NCBI RefSeq assembly: GCF_013394305.1
Contig: NZ_AP019810.1
Coordinates: 682,001-746,000, forward strand
Length of the DNA: 64,000 bases
From: Enterococcus mundtii
GTDB lineage: Bacteria; Bacillota; Bacilli; Lactobacillales; Enterococcaceae
Direction: 5' to 3'
Part shown: positions 1-11,128 of the stretch, piece after piece
How the letters are laid out: every line of letters begins with the position of its first letter
Position numbering within the stretch: position 1 is the first letter of the stretch
The notes under the pieces: generated by a model
What the model was told of the DNA's origin: nothing
Database searches by the model: none
The model's input: the letters and a program-made list of their open reading frames with translations, nothing else
Made by a program: the position numbers and the translations under genes

Positions 1-939
1 TGTTTCGACGACATTCATAGAAAAATCAACGATTTCGTTCTGTCTATGCTCTTTGAATTTTTTGCCTAAGACTATCTTGTCCTGCTTGCTTGTCGTTTCA
101 GGGATGAGAAGTTGTCTACAAAAATAAAAGAATGCAACTTCTTTTTCTCTATCTTCCATGTTTCGAGTTGGTATCAACTTTGTTAGCGAGTTCTCTTCAT
201 ATAGTTCTTTCATATCAGCGAATAGTTCTATCGCTGTTTTGTCCAAATCTTGTATGATATACCCACGTGACACAGCATTTTCAAGTATTGAGAATAGAAT
301 GTCATGCTTTGCTTTTGTTGTCTTCAACCTCTCGTAGTGTCCACCTACTAGGTCAATATTCACTCTTGTTTGGCTATCTGCGAAAACATTATAGGCCATG
401 ATTTGTACCAGGTAATGATATGTTCTGATAGACATCTCATTGCCTTCCAAAGAAATTGATTCAAAATTACTATTAATAGTTATTGGTATTTTTTGATAAT
501 GAAAGATATCTTTCAGTCGGCTGATCAATTTATAACTATAAGACTTACTAAACATCAACTTTTCGGAAATATCGACTACACGAGTTTTTCGGTGTTTCAA
601 GAGATAGAGCAATAATTGAAAATAAGGTGATTCATTAAAAAACTTTTTTTTCAAATTAACAAATACTTGAAGCAACAGTTCCTGATTAACACCTTCAATT
701 AAACCAATCGTCCCCTTTTCTAGTAAAAAGAAAGATGAAAATGTAAAATTCAATTGTTCGAAGTTTTCTTCGAGTTCAACCAGTAATATTTTCGTTTGAT
801 ACATCGTTAAGTTTAACCGCTCACTTAATTTATTCAATGACAAATATTTTTCTGTCACTAGAACCGTAAAAAGTTGCAACATTTCGTTTTGTTTTTTTGT
901 TAAGTAACGGCTACTAAACGTATCCATTATATATTCCAT
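1..939 (-). CDS. Mga/AtxA-family transcriptional regulator, partial (3' end cut by the window edge)
   Basis: An open frame runs from an ATG at 939 (alternative ATG at 927) off the left edge of the window, giving at least 313 residues without a stop; an in-frame stop lies just upstream at 955-957. The N-terminal part reads as a helix-turn-helix module (leucine-rich, with the segment LSLNKLSERLNLTMYQTKILL), followed by a second predicted DNA-binding segment (DISEKLMFSKSYSYKLISRL) and a long helical region. This two-HTH layout is typical of Mga/AtxA-type stand-alone virulence regulators, whose C-terminal halves resemble PTS regulatory domains. The C-terminus is missing here, so PRD or EIIB-like parts cannot be judged. 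The ribosome site is weak. It lies downstream of, and on the same strand as, a small secreted-protein gene at 1483-1977. Family call is moderately sure; target genes are unknown. Confidence 0.7.
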   Translation of the reverse strand, partial: MEYIMDTFSSRYLTKKQNEMLQLFTVLVTEKYLSLNKLSERLNLTMYQTKILLVELEENFEQLNFTFSSFFLLEKGTIGLIEGVNQELLLQVFVNLKKKFFNESPYFQLLLYLLKHRKTRVVDISEKLMFSKSYSYKLISRLKDIFHYQKIPITINSNFESISLEGNEMSIRTYHYLVQIMAYNVFADSQTRVNIDLVGGHYERLKTTKAKHDILFSILENAVSRGYIIQDLDKTAIELFADMKELYEENSLTKLIPTRNMEDREKEVAFFYFCRQLLIPETTSKQDKIVLGKKFKEHRQNEIVDFSMNVVET

Positions 940-1273
940 TTCTTCTACCAACCTTCATTTTTAGAGGATTCTATACTAAGAAGAATTCATTTAGTCAGAA
1001 TGTTTCATTTTTTATTTTCAGCGAACTATACCGATGTCTCCTAGTTCAACTTGCATGGCTGTTGTATTGGTCTTGCCTGTACATTTTGACTTGATTACTA
1101 AGGTAGTGAAGCTTTGATCATGTATATTTGTCTTTCTACGGAATTATTATCTAAACACCTTCACTTTTTCTAATAAATTTCTATTGATTAAAATTTTCTC
1201 TGTTTGCATTACTAGATTCATAAATCTGATGGACCAACCAGCGACAGTAGAAGCTTGCAACTACGCGAAAGAA

Positions 1274-1344
1274 TAAAAGAAGGAACACTGATCAGGCAAT
1301 CAACAAGAGTAGTTTTCATTGATTGGATCAGCATTTCTTCTTTG
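1274..1344 (-). terminator. probable intrinsic terminator of the small secreted-protein gene
   Basis: Imperfect long inverted repeat (AAAGAAG...CTGATC...CAATCAA on one arm, TTGATTG-GATCAG...CTTCTTT on the other), followed on the minus strand by a T-rich run. It lies about 140 bp after the stop of the 1483-1977 gene. The rest of the 940-1482 gap shows no convincing ORF. Confidence 0.45.
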
Positions 1345-1482
1345 AATATTCTATAGGACAGACGGATAGATCTACGTATTCTATATTATGATCCATCGTA
1401 TTCTGTCAATCTTCGCACACTTAACTCTTTTTATCTGGCAAGCCTTTCACAACTGAAAAAAACTATTTTTTAGTCCGGAGTA

Positions 1483-1977
1483 TTATCCCCAAGGATTATT
1501 TACTTCTTGTGCTGTCAAGATGATTTTGGCACTATCATCTCTGTTTGATCGCCATACGTAATCATTTGCATCTAAAATGACATCGAAATCTTTTTCGATC
1601 TGTACCGAACTCATTCGCATTACCTGTTGTGCTTGAAGATGTGGGTTTGAAGGTTGAATGTCTAGTCCATTTCCATATTGGTCAAGTTTTGCAAAAATAT
1701 TCACAAAAACATCCTGTGATTTTGTATTATTTACTGTAGCAGTTGCTTTCAAGACCTTCGTTTGTTTACGCATATCTGAGTTTAAGTCAAAATCAGATAA
1801 TTTGAAATCGACTTTGTTTGTTGTTCCTTCATTGAAAGTGATATCTAGTTTTCCATCTTGGACTTCAATCGGTATTTGTTTTTCACTGACTGCCTCGGAT
1901 GCGTTTACTAAGCTTGGGTTACTACCTACTAACAACAAAGTTGATAGCATAACTGTTGTGGATACCTTTTTTTTCAT
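1483..1977 (-). CDS. small secreted protein of unknown function
   Basis: Start chosen at the internal ATG (1977), because a GGAGG ribosome site lies about 9 bp upstream and the protein then begins with a classical signal peptide (MKKKVSTTVMLSTLLLVGS...NAS); the longer frame beginning at 2013 has no such site. The 164-residue product has an N-terminal Sec signal with probable cleavage near VNA-S (about residue 27), then a hydrophilic, beta-rich mature part with no cysteine, no LPxTG anchor and no further membrane segment, ending in NNPWG. It is therefore probably released or loosely wall-associated. I do not recognise a family. It is followed on the same strand, after about 540 bp, by the Mga-type regulator gene, and regulators of that class often control surface proteins, but a functional link is only inference. 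Confidence 0.75.
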   Translation of the reverse strand: MKKKVSTTVMLSTLLLVGSNPSLVNASEAVSEKQIPIEVQDGKLDITFNEGTTNKVDFKLSDFDLNSDMRKQTKVLKATATVNNTKSQDVFVNIFAKLDQYGNGLDIQPSNPHLQAQQVMRMSSVQIEKDFDVILDANDYVWRSNRDDSAKIILTAQEVNNPWG

Positions 1978-2252
1978 TGTTGGATAGCCTCCGGAATTTA
2001 ATATTTTTTTCACAAAATCAGTTTACATTAAATTCCCTCATAGGGTTTATCCGAACATTCAACTCTTTTTTTAAAAACAGGATAATCTTTCACCACGTTC
2101 TTTGCTACATGATAGAAACTTGTCCGGAAAGATGGACTAGGCTCACTCCTTAACTCTATAAAAGCTCCCTATTTGTCCTTTGATCAGAGTTATTAGACCT
2201 TTTAGGCGTGATATTTCGACCAAATCCGTGTCCGGTTATCAAAAAAATTTCC

Positions 2253-2438
2253 ATGAGAACTTATTCTCTTACATTCATCAAAAATCAACTTATTTATATT
2301 GGAACCGAACACTATGCGGGTTTTGTTTATATGGCAACATATGGTGATGACGTCAAAAGAGTTGGTGGTTAGCTTGAGGAAGTAAGAGAAGCAAATGATA
2401 AAGAAGAAATCCTTCGGAATCGTTCGTCGTTTAGATAA
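2253..2438 (+). pseudogene. possible remnant of a small gene (ORF interrupted by an in-frame TAG)
   Basis: An ATG frame of 39 codons (MRTYSLTFIKNQLIYIGTEH...) meets TAG at 2370, and the same frame continues for 21 more protein-like, charged codons (LEEVREANDKEEILRNRSSF) to a TAA at 2438. No clear ribosome site is seen. The composition looks like former coding sequence, but no family is recognised and chance is possible. The surrounding 2014-2720 stretch holds no intact gene. Confidence 0.25.
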
Positions 2439-2723
2439 TCAATAGACTATAACACACTATATAATAAAAAGAAAGCCCACATAGTTGTCGATCTTCAAGT
2501 TTATAGGAGGTACATTCTTGTTCTCAATCGTCTCGTTTTCATCATCCATGATAAAGACGCGATGAATTAAGAACAGCTTGGATAAAGCTAATTAATCGAT
2601 TTTGTGCCTAATAAAAATATGAGGAATGATGATCTTTATTTATATTCATAAGAATCTATGATTTGTTTTTATCATTCGTTTCTGTAAGTACTAAAAATAT
2701 TTTTTCTGATTAATCATCTGCCT

Positions 2724-2767
2724 AAAAAAATACCCCTCTCATGTCATTGACATAAGAAGGGCATTTT
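2724..2767 (-). terminator. intrinsic terminator of eno and the glycolytic cluster
   Basis: About 17-bp nearly perfect stem (with G-U pairs) around a one-base centre, flanked on the minus-strand 3' side by a run of seven T. It starts 14 bp after the eno stop codon. Confidence 0.9.
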
Positions 2768-2780
2768 TACATTCATTTAA

Positions 2781-4124
<1,344 letters not shown>

Positions 4125-4133
4125 TCATATACG

Positions 4134-4162
4134 ATTTTAGTTAATTTTGTGTCTTTGTGCAA
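4134..4162 (-). promoter_or_regulatory. predicted sigma-A promoter of eno
   Basis: On the minus strand TTGCAC (4157-4162) and TAAAAT (4134-4139) are separated by exactly 17 bp, about 50 bp upstream of the eno start codon. This would give eno transcription independent of the upstream glycolytic genes. Confidence 0.65.
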
Positions 4163-4195
4163 ACATTTCTTGCATTTTTCACAAATTTTCAATAA

Positions 4196-4966
<771 letters not shown>

Positions 4967-4976
4967 TCAGAATGTA

Positions 4977-5015
4977 AGAGGACTACAGATTTGAGCAATC
5001 TGTAGATGGTCCTCT
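4977..5015 (-). other. stable hairpin in the pgk-tpiA spacer (no T run)
   Basis: Two-part stem (AGAGGAC with GTCCTCT outside; CTACAGATT with AATCTGTAG inside) around a five-base loop. It has no downstream T run, so it resembles a processing or stabilising hairpin more than a terminator. Confidence 0.5.
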
Positions 5016-5045
5016 CACCATTTTATTTATTCGTTGATTTTATGC

Positions 5046-6236
5046 TTATTTGTCGTTGATTGCAGCTAGTCCAGGTAATTCTTTCCCTTCAAGCAACTCT
5101 AAGCTTGCACCGCCACCTGTTGAGATGTGAGTGAATTTGTCTGCAAAACCTAATTGTTCCGCAGCAGCTGCAGAGTCACCGCCACCGATGATCGTTGTAG
5201 CATCTTCAAGGTTAGCGATTGCTTCACAAACACCGATCGTACCTTTAGCGAAGTTACTCATTTCGAATACACCCATTGGTCCGTTCCATACAACTGTTTT
5301 CGCACCTTGTAATGTATCAGCAAATAATTTAACTGAAGCAGGACCGATGTCTAATGCCATCAAGCCTTCAGGAATATCTCCTTCGATGACTTGTGTTTCT
5401 ACATCATTTGAAAATTCAGGGGCACAAACGTTGTCGATTGGTAAAACTAATTTGTCGCCTGCTTTTTCGATCAATTCTTTTGCTAAAGCTACTTTATCTG
5501 CTTCAACTAAAGAGTTACCGATCTTGATGCCTTTTGCTTCGTAGAATGTGTAAGTCATTCCGCCGCCGATCAAGATTTTGTCTGCTTTAGGAATCAAGTT
5601 TTCGATGACACCGATTTTATCTGAAACTTTCGCTCCACCTAAGATCGCGATCATCGGACGTTTTGGTTCTTCAACTGCTTCGCCGATGAACTTGATTTCT
5701 TTATCCATCAAGAATCCAGCAACTGTTGGGATACCTGTTGAAGCGATCCCTACGTTTGAAGCATGCGCACGGTGAGCCGTACCAAATGCATCATTGACAA
5801 ATACATCGCCTAAAGAAGCCCAGTATTTACCTAGGTCAGCATCATTTTTGCTTTCTTTTTTGCCGTCGATGTCTTCAAAACGAGTGTTTTCAAAAACAAC
5901 TACGTCTCCGTCTTTCATGTCAGCAATTGCTGTTTCTAATTCTGAACCACGAGTTTCAGGAACGAAAGTTACTTCTTTACCTAGCAATTCGCCTAAACGT
6001 TTTGCAACTGGTGCCAAAGATTTTCCTTCTTTGTCTTCTTCTGTTTTCACACGTCCAAGGTGAGAGAAAAGAATCGCTTTTCCGCCTTGCTCCAACACAT
6101 AATTGATTGTTGGTAACGCAGCTTTGATACGTGTATCATCAGTGATGACGCCGTCTTTCAAAGGAACGTTGAAGTCAACACGAACAAGGACTTTTTTATC
6201 TTTTAAATCAATATCTTTGACTGTTTTCTTAGCCAT
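5046..6236 (-). CDS. pgk: phosphoglycerate kinase
   Basis: Transfers phosphate from 1,3-bisphosphoglycerate to ADP, the first ATP-yielding step of glycolysis. The 396-residue protein has the two-lobed PGK layout: N-terminal substrate lobe with [16 protein letters not shown] and the basic NTRF and GTAHRAHAS segments, then the nucleotide lobe with [25 protein letters not shown] and the C-terminal GGGDSAAA and [13 protein letters not shown]. Start ATG 6236 (MAKKTV) follows an AGGAGG ribosome site; the frame extends eight codons further upstream without support. It lies downstream of gap, from which it is separated by a strong intrinsic terminator, so expression probably depends on partial readthrough or on an internal promoter I could not identify. 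Confidence 0.98.
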   Translation of the reverse strand: MAKKTVKDIDLKDKKVLVRVDFNVPLKDGVITDDTRIKAALPTINYVLEQGGKAILFSHLGRVKTEEDKEGKSLAPVAKRLGELLGKEVTFVPETRGSELETAIADMKDGDVVVFENTRFEDIDGKKESKNDADLGKYWASLGDVFVNDAFGTAHRAHASNVGIASTGIPTVAGFLMDKEIKFIGEAVEEPKRPMIAILGGAKVSDKIGVIENLIPKADKILIGGGMTYTFYEAKGIKIGNSLVEADKVALAKELIEKAGDKLVLPIDNVCAPEFSNDVETQVIEGDIPEGLMALDIGPASVKLFADTLQGAKTVVWNGPMGVFEMSNFAKGTIGVCEAIANLEDATTIIGGGDSAAAAEQLGFADKFTHISTGGGASLELLEGKELPGLAAINDK

Positions 6237-6266
6237 TTGATTTCCTCCTAAAATAAACATCTTATC

Positions 6267-6304
6267 AAAAAAAGCGGAGAAGCGCGATTGCTTCCCCGCT
6301 TTTA
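6267..6304 (-). terminator. intrinsic terminator between gap and pgk
   Basis: AAAAGCGGGGAAGC pairs with GCTTCTCCGCTTTT around a six-base loop and is followed by TTTTTTT on the minus strand, 38 bp after the gap stop codon. A terminator here would raise gap mRNA relative to pgk-tpiA. Confidence 0.9.
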
Positions 6305-6342
6305 AGTGTACATGGATATAGGTTACACTTGTACGATTTATC

Positions 6343-7344
6343 TTATAAGTTAGCGAAGTATTCTAAAGTACGTACTAATTGTGCAGTGTATGACATTTCG
6401 TTGTCGTACCAAGCAACAGTTTTAACTAATTGTTTGTCACCAACAGTCATTACTTTTGTTTGAGTAGCATCAAATAATGAACCGTAAGTCATACCAACGA
6501 TATCTGAAGAAACGATTTCGTCTGTGTTGTAACCGTAAGATTCGTTAGCTGCTTCTTCCATTGCAGCATTTACTTCATCAACTGTTACGTTTTTATCAAG
6601 AACTGTAACTAATTCTGTTAATGAACCAGTTGCGATTGGTACACGTTGAGCAGCTCCGTCTAATTTACCGTTCAATTCAGGGATTACTAAACCGATTGCT
6701 TTAGCAGCACCTGTTGAGTTAGGAACGATGTTTGCAGCAGCAGCGCGTGCACGGCGGAAGTCACCTTTAGGATGAGGTCCATCAAGAGTCATTTGGTCAC
6801 CTGTGTAAGCGTGGATAGTTGTCATTAATCCTTCAACAACACCAAATTTGTCATTCAATGTTTTAGCCATAGGAGCTAAACAGTTAGTTGTACATGAAGC
6901 ACCAGAGATAACTGTTTCTTTACCAGTTAATGTTTCATGGTTTGTGTTGTAAACGATTGTTGGTACATCGTCTCCACCAGGAGCTGAGATAACAACACGT
7001 TTAGCACCAGCTGTTAAATGTTTTTCAGCAGCTGATTTTGAAGTGAAGAAACCAGTACATTCTAGAACGATGTCTACGCCTAGTTCGCCCCAAGGTAATT
7101 CTTCAGGGTTACGGTTAGCTAATACTTTAACTTCTTTTCCGTTTACGTTAAATGAACCTTCGTGAACTTCAACTGTTCCGTTGAAACGTCCTTGAGTTGT
7201 ATCGTATTTTAACAAGTGTGCCAACATTTTAGCATCTGTCAAATCGTTGATTGCTACTACTTCGATTCCATCTACATCTTGGATACGACGGAACGCTAGA
7301 CGTCCAATACGTCCAAAACCATTAATACCTACTTTAACTGTCAT
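6343..7344 (-). CDS. gap: glyceraldehyde-3-phosphate dehydrogenase, type I
   Basis: Oxidises glyceraldehyde 3-phosphate to 1,3-bisphosphoglycerate with NAD+. The 333-residue protein has the Rossmann start [16 protein letters not shown], the catalytic Cys motif [12 protein letters not shown], catalytic His in the [10 protein letters not shown] segment, and the C-terminal [11 protein letters not shown]. Asp in the AINDL segment fits NAD+ preference, as expected for the catabolic paralogue. It starts 41 bp after the cggR stop codon with an AGGAGG-type ribosome site and is followed by an intrinsic terminator. Likely repressed by CggR with fructose-1,6-bisphosphate as inducer, by analogy with Bacillus subtilis. 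Confidence 0.98.
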   Translation of the reverse strand: MTVKVGINGFGRIGRLAFRRIQDVDGIEVVAINDLTDAKMLAHLLKYDTTQGRFNGTVEVHEGSFNVNGKEVKVLANRNPEELPWGELGVDIVLECTGFFTSKSAAEKHLTAGAKRVVISAPGGDDVPTIVYNTNHETLTGKETVISGASCTTNCLAPMAKTLNDKFGVVEGLMTTIHAYTGDQMTLDGPHPKGDFRRARAAAANIVPNSTGAAKAIGLVIPELNGKLDGAAQRVPIATGSLTELVTVLDKNVTVDEVNAAMEEAANESYGYNTDEIVSSDIVGMTYGSLFDATQTKVMTVGDKQLVKTVAWYDNEMSYTAQLVRTLEYFANL

Positions 7345-7384
7345 TTAAGATTTCCTCCTTATGAAAATCAAAAAAATATTTATT

Positions 7385-8422
7385 TTAAAGGGATACCCCT
7401 TTTAAAATCTCATTAGCAGCGGCTTCATCTGTGATGAGCCACGTTTGTTTTGGTGCATTATTCATATACGCTCGAATTGCTTTGGCTTTGGCTTTCCCTC
7501 CTGCAACCGCAAGAATGATCGGGACTTTAGCTAAGTCTTTTAATTCGATGCCGATTCGTGGGACTTTATAAACGACTTCTCCTTTTTCATTGAAGAAATA
7601 GCCAAAAGATTCCGCAACGGCATTGGCTTGTTTCAACATCAGCAATTCTTCTTCATTCATCTTTCGTCGCGCTGCCATATGCAACGCCCGTCCAATACTA
7701 TGAATAACACAATTTGCCTGACTTATCAAGTTTAAAACTTCTTGTATAGACGGCTCATTGAGTAATGAATTGTAAGTAGCCAAGCTTAATTGTTCCGGCA
7801 CATATAGTGCTCGGTGTTTTCCATTTGCCTTTGTAGCCATTCTAGCACTGACTGAGTTCGCTTGTACAGTAATCGCCTCACCGATCCCACCTCGCGCAGG
7901 AACAAACAAATTATGGCGCTTGCTGTTTTCTAAGCTAGTCAATTGCTCTGCAACGATCGCCATCGTCGTTCCTCCCATGACTGCGATGATATTATCACCT
8001 TCAGGAAGTAGTAGATTCAGTGATTCGTCTAAGGCTTCGCCAAAAGCATCTGCTACTTTTGGTTGTTGTTCACTGTTTCCAGAAACAACGATACAGCGCT
8101 GGTTTCCAAAATACTCAGATAGTTTCATTTCAATCTGATGCATTCCTAAAAGTTGGTCCATAAAGCCTTCGAGGCTTTGATAGACTTCCTCTCCTTTCTT
8201 CGTCAGCGTCATACCACTTTTAGAGGCGTTGATCAGTTCAAGTTGTTTGAGCAGATCCGTTTCTGTTCGTAAGACACGTTCGGTCATGCCCATGCTTTCC
8301 GATAAACTACGACGACCAATTGGCTGCATCCAGTAAATATTGCGCAAAATCTTATAGCGTTCTTGCAAAACATCCATGATGTCTGGCGCAACAGCTTCAA
8401 TCAGTTTCAATTCATCTAACAT
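7385..8422 (-). CDS. cggR: central glycolytic genes regulator CggR (SorC/DeoR-type repressor)
   Basis: DNA-binding repressor of the glycolytic operon, released in B. subtilis by fructose-1,6-bisphosphate. The 345-residue form starts at ATG 8422 (MLDELKLIEAVAP), eight bases from a strong AAGGAG; the frame stays open 18 codons further upstream but without ribosome site. An N-terminal winged HTH (LQERYKILRNIYWMQPIGRRSLSESMGMTERVLRTE in its middle part) is followed by a sugar-binding domain with the phosphate-loop segments GGTTMAIVAEQL and the conserved VPARGGIGE. It is the first gene of the cluster, directly upstream of gap. A palindrome just before the ribosome site is the probable autoregulatory operator. 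Confidence 0.95.
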   Translation of the reverse strand: MLDELKLIEAVAPDIMDVLQERYKILRNIYWMQPIGRRSLSESMGMTERVLRTETDLLKQLELINASKSGMTLTKKGEEVYQSLEGFMDQLLGMHQIEMKLSEYFGNQRCIVVSGNSEQQPKVADAFGEALDESLNLLLPEGDNIIAVMGGTTMAIVAEQLTSLENSKRHNLFVPARGGIGEAITVQANSVSARMATKANGKHRALYVPEQLSLATYNSLLNEPSIQEVLNLISQANCVIHSIGRALHMAARRKMNEEELLMLKQANAVAESFGYFFNEKGEVVYKVPRIGIELKDLAKVPIILAVAGGKAKAKAIRAYMNNAPKQTWLITDEAAANEILKGVSL

Positions 8423-8436
8423 AGCGATCTCCTTAG

Positions 8437-8455
8437 TTGGACATTTTTCGTCCAA
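8437..8455 (-). promoter_or_regulatory. probable CggR operator
   Basis: Perfect dyad TTGGAC-N7-GTCCAA located between the cggR promoter and its ribosome site. On the minus strand it contains GGAC-N6-TGTC, the half-operator pattern reported for B. subtilis CggR. A second, weaker GGAC-like half lies about 120 bp upstream, inside the promoter spacer. Confidence 0.6.
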
Positions 8456-8550
8456 TGTAGACTCAAAACGACCCATGTGATCTAAAAAAATAAATCGGAC
8501 TTTCCAACTTGCACGTTTTCTACTAGGAAAATCTCAACCTCACATGACAT

Positions 8551-8579
8551 AGTCTAACAGTTTTGTCCGTATTTATCAA
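8551..8579 (-). promoter_or_regulatory. predicted promoter of the cggR-gap operon
   Basis: TTGATA (8574-8579) and TAGACT (8551-8556) on the minus strand with a 17-bp spacer, leaving a leader of roughly 120 nt that contains the palindromic CggR site. Confidence 0.55.
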
Positions 8580-8580
8580 C

Positions 8581-8622
8581 AAAAAAAGACTAGAAAAATG
8601 TTTAAGATTCTTCCAGTCTTTC
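8581..8622 (-). terminator. intrinsic terminator of rpoN
   Basis: AAAGACTGGAA...TTCTAGTCTTT hairpin with a following T run on the minus strand, directly after the rpoN stop codon. Confidence 0.75.
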
Positions 8623-8628
8623 ATTCAA

Positions 8629-9957
8629 TTATCTATCATACCGTTTTCTTTTCGATGAACTAGGGATTCCTAACAAGTCACGATATTTGGCGACTGTTCG
8701 TCGAGAAATCGAAATTTTGTCATTTTTCAGTAGTTCTACTAATTTTTGGTCAGATAATGGTTTGCTTTTATCTTCCGCATCCACTAGTTCTTGGACTTTT
8801 TTCTTTGCGGTATCTGCTGATAGGTCTTCAGTACTCTCTGCATTTGTAGGTTGGAGTCTCGTCGTAAAGAACTTTTTCAATTCGAAGACACCAAAATCGG
8901 TTTCAAGATACTTGCCATTGACTGCTCGACTGACCGTTGATTCGTGGACGTCGATTTCTTCTGCGACTTCTTTTAAGGTCAATGGGCGGATCGGTCGTGC
9001 GACATTTGTAAAGAATTCTTTTTGCCGAGAAACAATGATTTGCGCCACGCGCATGATCGTATCACCGCGTTGCAAAATCGTTTTTTGCAGCCATTCAAAT
9101 TCTTGTTTTCGTTCGTTCAAATAGGCTTGAGTCTCTTTATCTGCTTTTTTTTGCATCTGTTGAAAATAGGCTTCTTGAAAACGTACATTCGGCTGGTTGC
9201 CTCGATTTGAGATGACTTGGACTTCTTCACCTATTACGACAACTTTGACATCGGGAATGATATACAAACCGCTACTATGGTCAAAGACTCGTCCAGGACT
9301 TGGACTAAGGGTTTGGATATAGTCAAAGATCCGTTGTACATCGCTTAATGGAATCGCAAAATGTTGGGCGATCTCTTTCCATTTGCGTTCGACTAATTGA
9401 TCAAACCATTCTTCCAAGACGATGTAAGCCAATTCGGGCGCATAATCGTCTCTTTCGGTTTGTAACATCAAACATTCTTGTAAACTTCGCGCCCCAACAC
9501 CTGCTGGCTCTAACTGCTGGATCAGCGTCAATGCGTCAAGCATTTGGATCGGTGTCGCATTCGTTTGTTGGATGGCGTCTTCTAAAGAAATAGTCAAAAA
9601 ACCATTCAGGTCGATATATTCGATCAAATATAAAATCAACTTACGTAAGAAAGTATCTCGGTAATTCAAATGGACTTGTTCGATCAATGATTCAAAAAGT
9701 GAGCCTGTTGTATCAGGAATTTGATTCAAGTAGCTCATCTCTTCTCCCTCATAACTGGCATTACGTTTTTGGTAATCGGGTTGCCAATCCGGTTCGATCA
9801 CTTCTACTAAGGGGTTTTCCAACGCCTGATTTTCAACAAAAGCCAGTAGCTCTTCGCTGTTATACTGCAAGACTTGGATGGACTGTTGGAGCTGTTGTGT
9901 CATGGCAAGTTTTTGTGTTTGTTGTTGTTTTTGTGAAAAATTTTGTTCAAATTTCAT
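8629..9957 (-). CDS. rpoN: RNA polymerase sigma-54 factor
   Basis: Alternative sigma factor that recognises -24/-12 promoters and needs AAA+ activators; in enterococci it drives PTS operons through LevR-type activators. The N-terminal activator-interaction region (Region I) is present (QKQQQTQKLAMTQQLQQSIQVLQ, glutamine-rich, with ALENPLVE), followed by the core-binding domain, an HTH (TLKEVAEEIDVHESTVSRAVNGKYL in its middle) and the C-terminal RpoN box RRTVAKYR. About 442 residues. ATG 9957 was preferred since AAGGGG lies only one base before the ATG at 9969; both are in frame. It is the first gene after the tRNA-Arg and is transcribed away from it. No sigma-54 activator is present in this window. 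Confidence 0.95.
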   Translation of the reverse strand: MKFEQNFSQKQQQTQKLAMTQQLQQSIQVLQYNSEELLAFVENQALENPLVEVIEPDWQPDYQKRNASYEGEEMSYLNQIPDTTGSLFESLIEQVHLNYRDTFLRKLILYLIEYIDLNGFLTISLEDAIQQTNATPIQMLDALTLIQQLEPAGVGARSLQECLMLQTERDDYAPELAYIVLEEWFDQLVERKWKEIAQHFAIPLSDVQRIFDYIQTLSPSPGRVFDHSSGLYIIPDVKVVVIGEEVQVISNRGNQPNVRFQEAYFQQMQKKADKETQAYLNERKQEFEWLQKTILQRGDTIMRVAQIIVSRQKEFFTNVARPIRPLTLKEVAEEIDVHESTVSRAVNGKYLETDFGVFELKKFFTTRLQPTNAESTEDLSADTAKKKVQELVDAEDKSKPLSDQKLVELLKNDKISISRRTVAKYRDLLGIPSSSKRKRYDR

Positions 9958-10016
9958 TTTTTTGTCCATTCCCCTTGTAATTTATTTTTGATTTCGATAC
10001 AATTGTTGCAGTGCTT

Positions 10017-10088
10017 GCGTCCTTAGTGTAGTGGATATCACGTAAGATTCCGGTTCTTGAGACGGGGGTTCGATTCCCTCAGGACGCG
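10017..10088 (+). tRNA. tRNA-Arg (anticodon CCG)
   Basis: A 72-nt cloverleaf folds fully: acceptor GCGTCCT with AGGACGC, a D arm with GTG/CAC, a five-pair anticodon stem closing the loop TTCCGGT (anticodon CCG at positions 34-36), a four-base variable region and a T arm with TTCGATT loop. The discriminator base is G and CCA is not encoded. It reads the rare arginine codon CGG. Confidence 0.95.
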
Positions 10089-10138
10089 TCTATTGTTATC
10101 TTAGCATATTTGTGAAGATTTTGCTTTCAAATTTCTAA

Positions 10139-10179
10139 GAAAAAAAGCGGTTTTCCTATCTAGGAAAACTGCTTTTTTT
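10139..10179. terminator. bidirectional intrinsic terminator
   Basis: GCGGTTTTCCTA pairs with TAGGAAAACTGC around a two-base centre, with A and T runs on both sides. It can stop transcripts from the tRNA (plus) and from the 10197-10826 gene (minus). Confidence 0.85.
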
Positions 10180-10196
10180 GATTTCTTCATGGGATT

Positions 10197-10826
10197 TCAA
10201 AAAGTAAACCAATCTTCTATGTAACTATAGTAGAAATGATTCGTTAAAGGTCTAGGAGTATAGCGCTCTGTCACACCCTCACCTTGACGAAGCGTTAAAC
10301 CGTTTCTTAAAGTGGCTGTTTTTTGATCATAAAAATCGCCATTGATGAGATAAAATATTCGGTTAGGGTCCTCTAAATAAGCAAATACATCCCCTGTAAA
10401 ATGTTTTTCCAATCCTTGATCAGCGGATTTCAACTGAACGGATAAAATTGACTTGATTGCTCGGAAATTTCCACTTTCGCTCGTTTCACAGTATAACAAT
10501 AAATTTGGTTGGTATACTCTGTTGACAGTTATGTTTTGAGAAAAGATACGGTAGATTGCCCCATTATGTATTGCGCTTTGCACCATTTGCTCAGTATAGC
10601 CGAGCTGTTTTTTAGCTTCTTCTTCGGTTAGTTGATATTCTCTCGAAATGACACGAAGCAGTTGCTGAAAGTCCAACTTACTGGACATTGTACGATATGT
10701 ATTTTCTTCATTTTTCGTTGAAAGATTCAAAGAGGTTTGCTCTTTTGGTGATGAATGGACCAAGAGAAACAACCCAAATAAAATCACAAGAAAACCGATT
10801 ACTTTTATTCGTATTGACTTTTTCAT
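10197..10826 (-). CDS. membrane-anchored or secreted protein of unknown function
   Basis: A 209-residue protein with a basic N-terminus and one hydrophobic segment (VIGFLVILFGLFLLVHSS, about residues 9-26), read as an uncleaved anchor or signal peptide. The outer part is hydrophilic and contains a helical stretch (ISREYQLTEEEAKKQLGYTEQMV) and a beta-rich C-terminal half rich in Tyr and Phe (NRIFYLINGDFYDQ, NHFYYSYIEDWF). There are no cysteine pairs except one Cys, and no sorting signal. Ribosome site AGGAG upstream of ATG 10826. It stands alone between tRNA-Arg and a zinc-ribbon gene, with its own terminator. No family recognised. Confidence 0.75.
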   Translation of the reverse strand: MKKSIRIKVIGFLVILFGLFLLVHSSPKEQTSLNLSTKNEENTYRTMSSKLDFQQLLRVISREYQLTEEEAKKQLGYTEQMVQSAIHNGAIYRIFSQNITVNRVYQPNLLLYCETSESGNFRAIKSILSVQLKSADQGLEKHFTGDVFAYLEDPNRIFYLINGDFYDQKTATLRNGLTLRQGEGVTERYTPRPLTNHFYYSYIEDWFTF

Positions 10827-10984
10827 TGATTACTCCTATTTATTTGTTATTCTTCTGTCTATAATCATAATAAGAAATAGCCAATGAAGCAAAGAGTTTT
10901 TATAAAAAACAATCGTTTTTTATTTTCCGACTTGATTCTATAACCTGTTTCCTCAAGAAGTCACTACAGCAGTGTTTGACCACG

Positions 10985-11066
10985 AGAAATAAAGCACCAT
11001 CCACGAAAATTATTTTTCAAATTTTGGTGGACGGCGACTTATTTTTCGAAGAGTTACTTCTGTTTC
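10985..11066. repeat. dispersed palindromic repeat, copy A
   Basis: Central inverted repeat (CCATCCAC-AAAAT against ATTTT-GGTGGACGG) followed by an arm reading ACTTATTTTTCGAAGAGTT-ACTTCTG, whose reverse complement matches the left arm of copy D near 46,920. It is one of five related intergenic elements in the window and lies in the 270-bp gap between two minus-strand genes; no ORF is seen in that gap. Confidence 0.55.
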
Positions 11067-11128
11067 CGCGGTTTATTCGATTTTAAATGGTGCGAAAGGA
11101 TTATTGTCCCACTCTCTTTCATTTTTTA

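Noticed and set aside
2450-2580. Short minus-strand ORF (MDDENETIENKN...)
   Set aside because: About 30 codons after the ATG, no ribosome site and no family; likely chance or decayed sequence.
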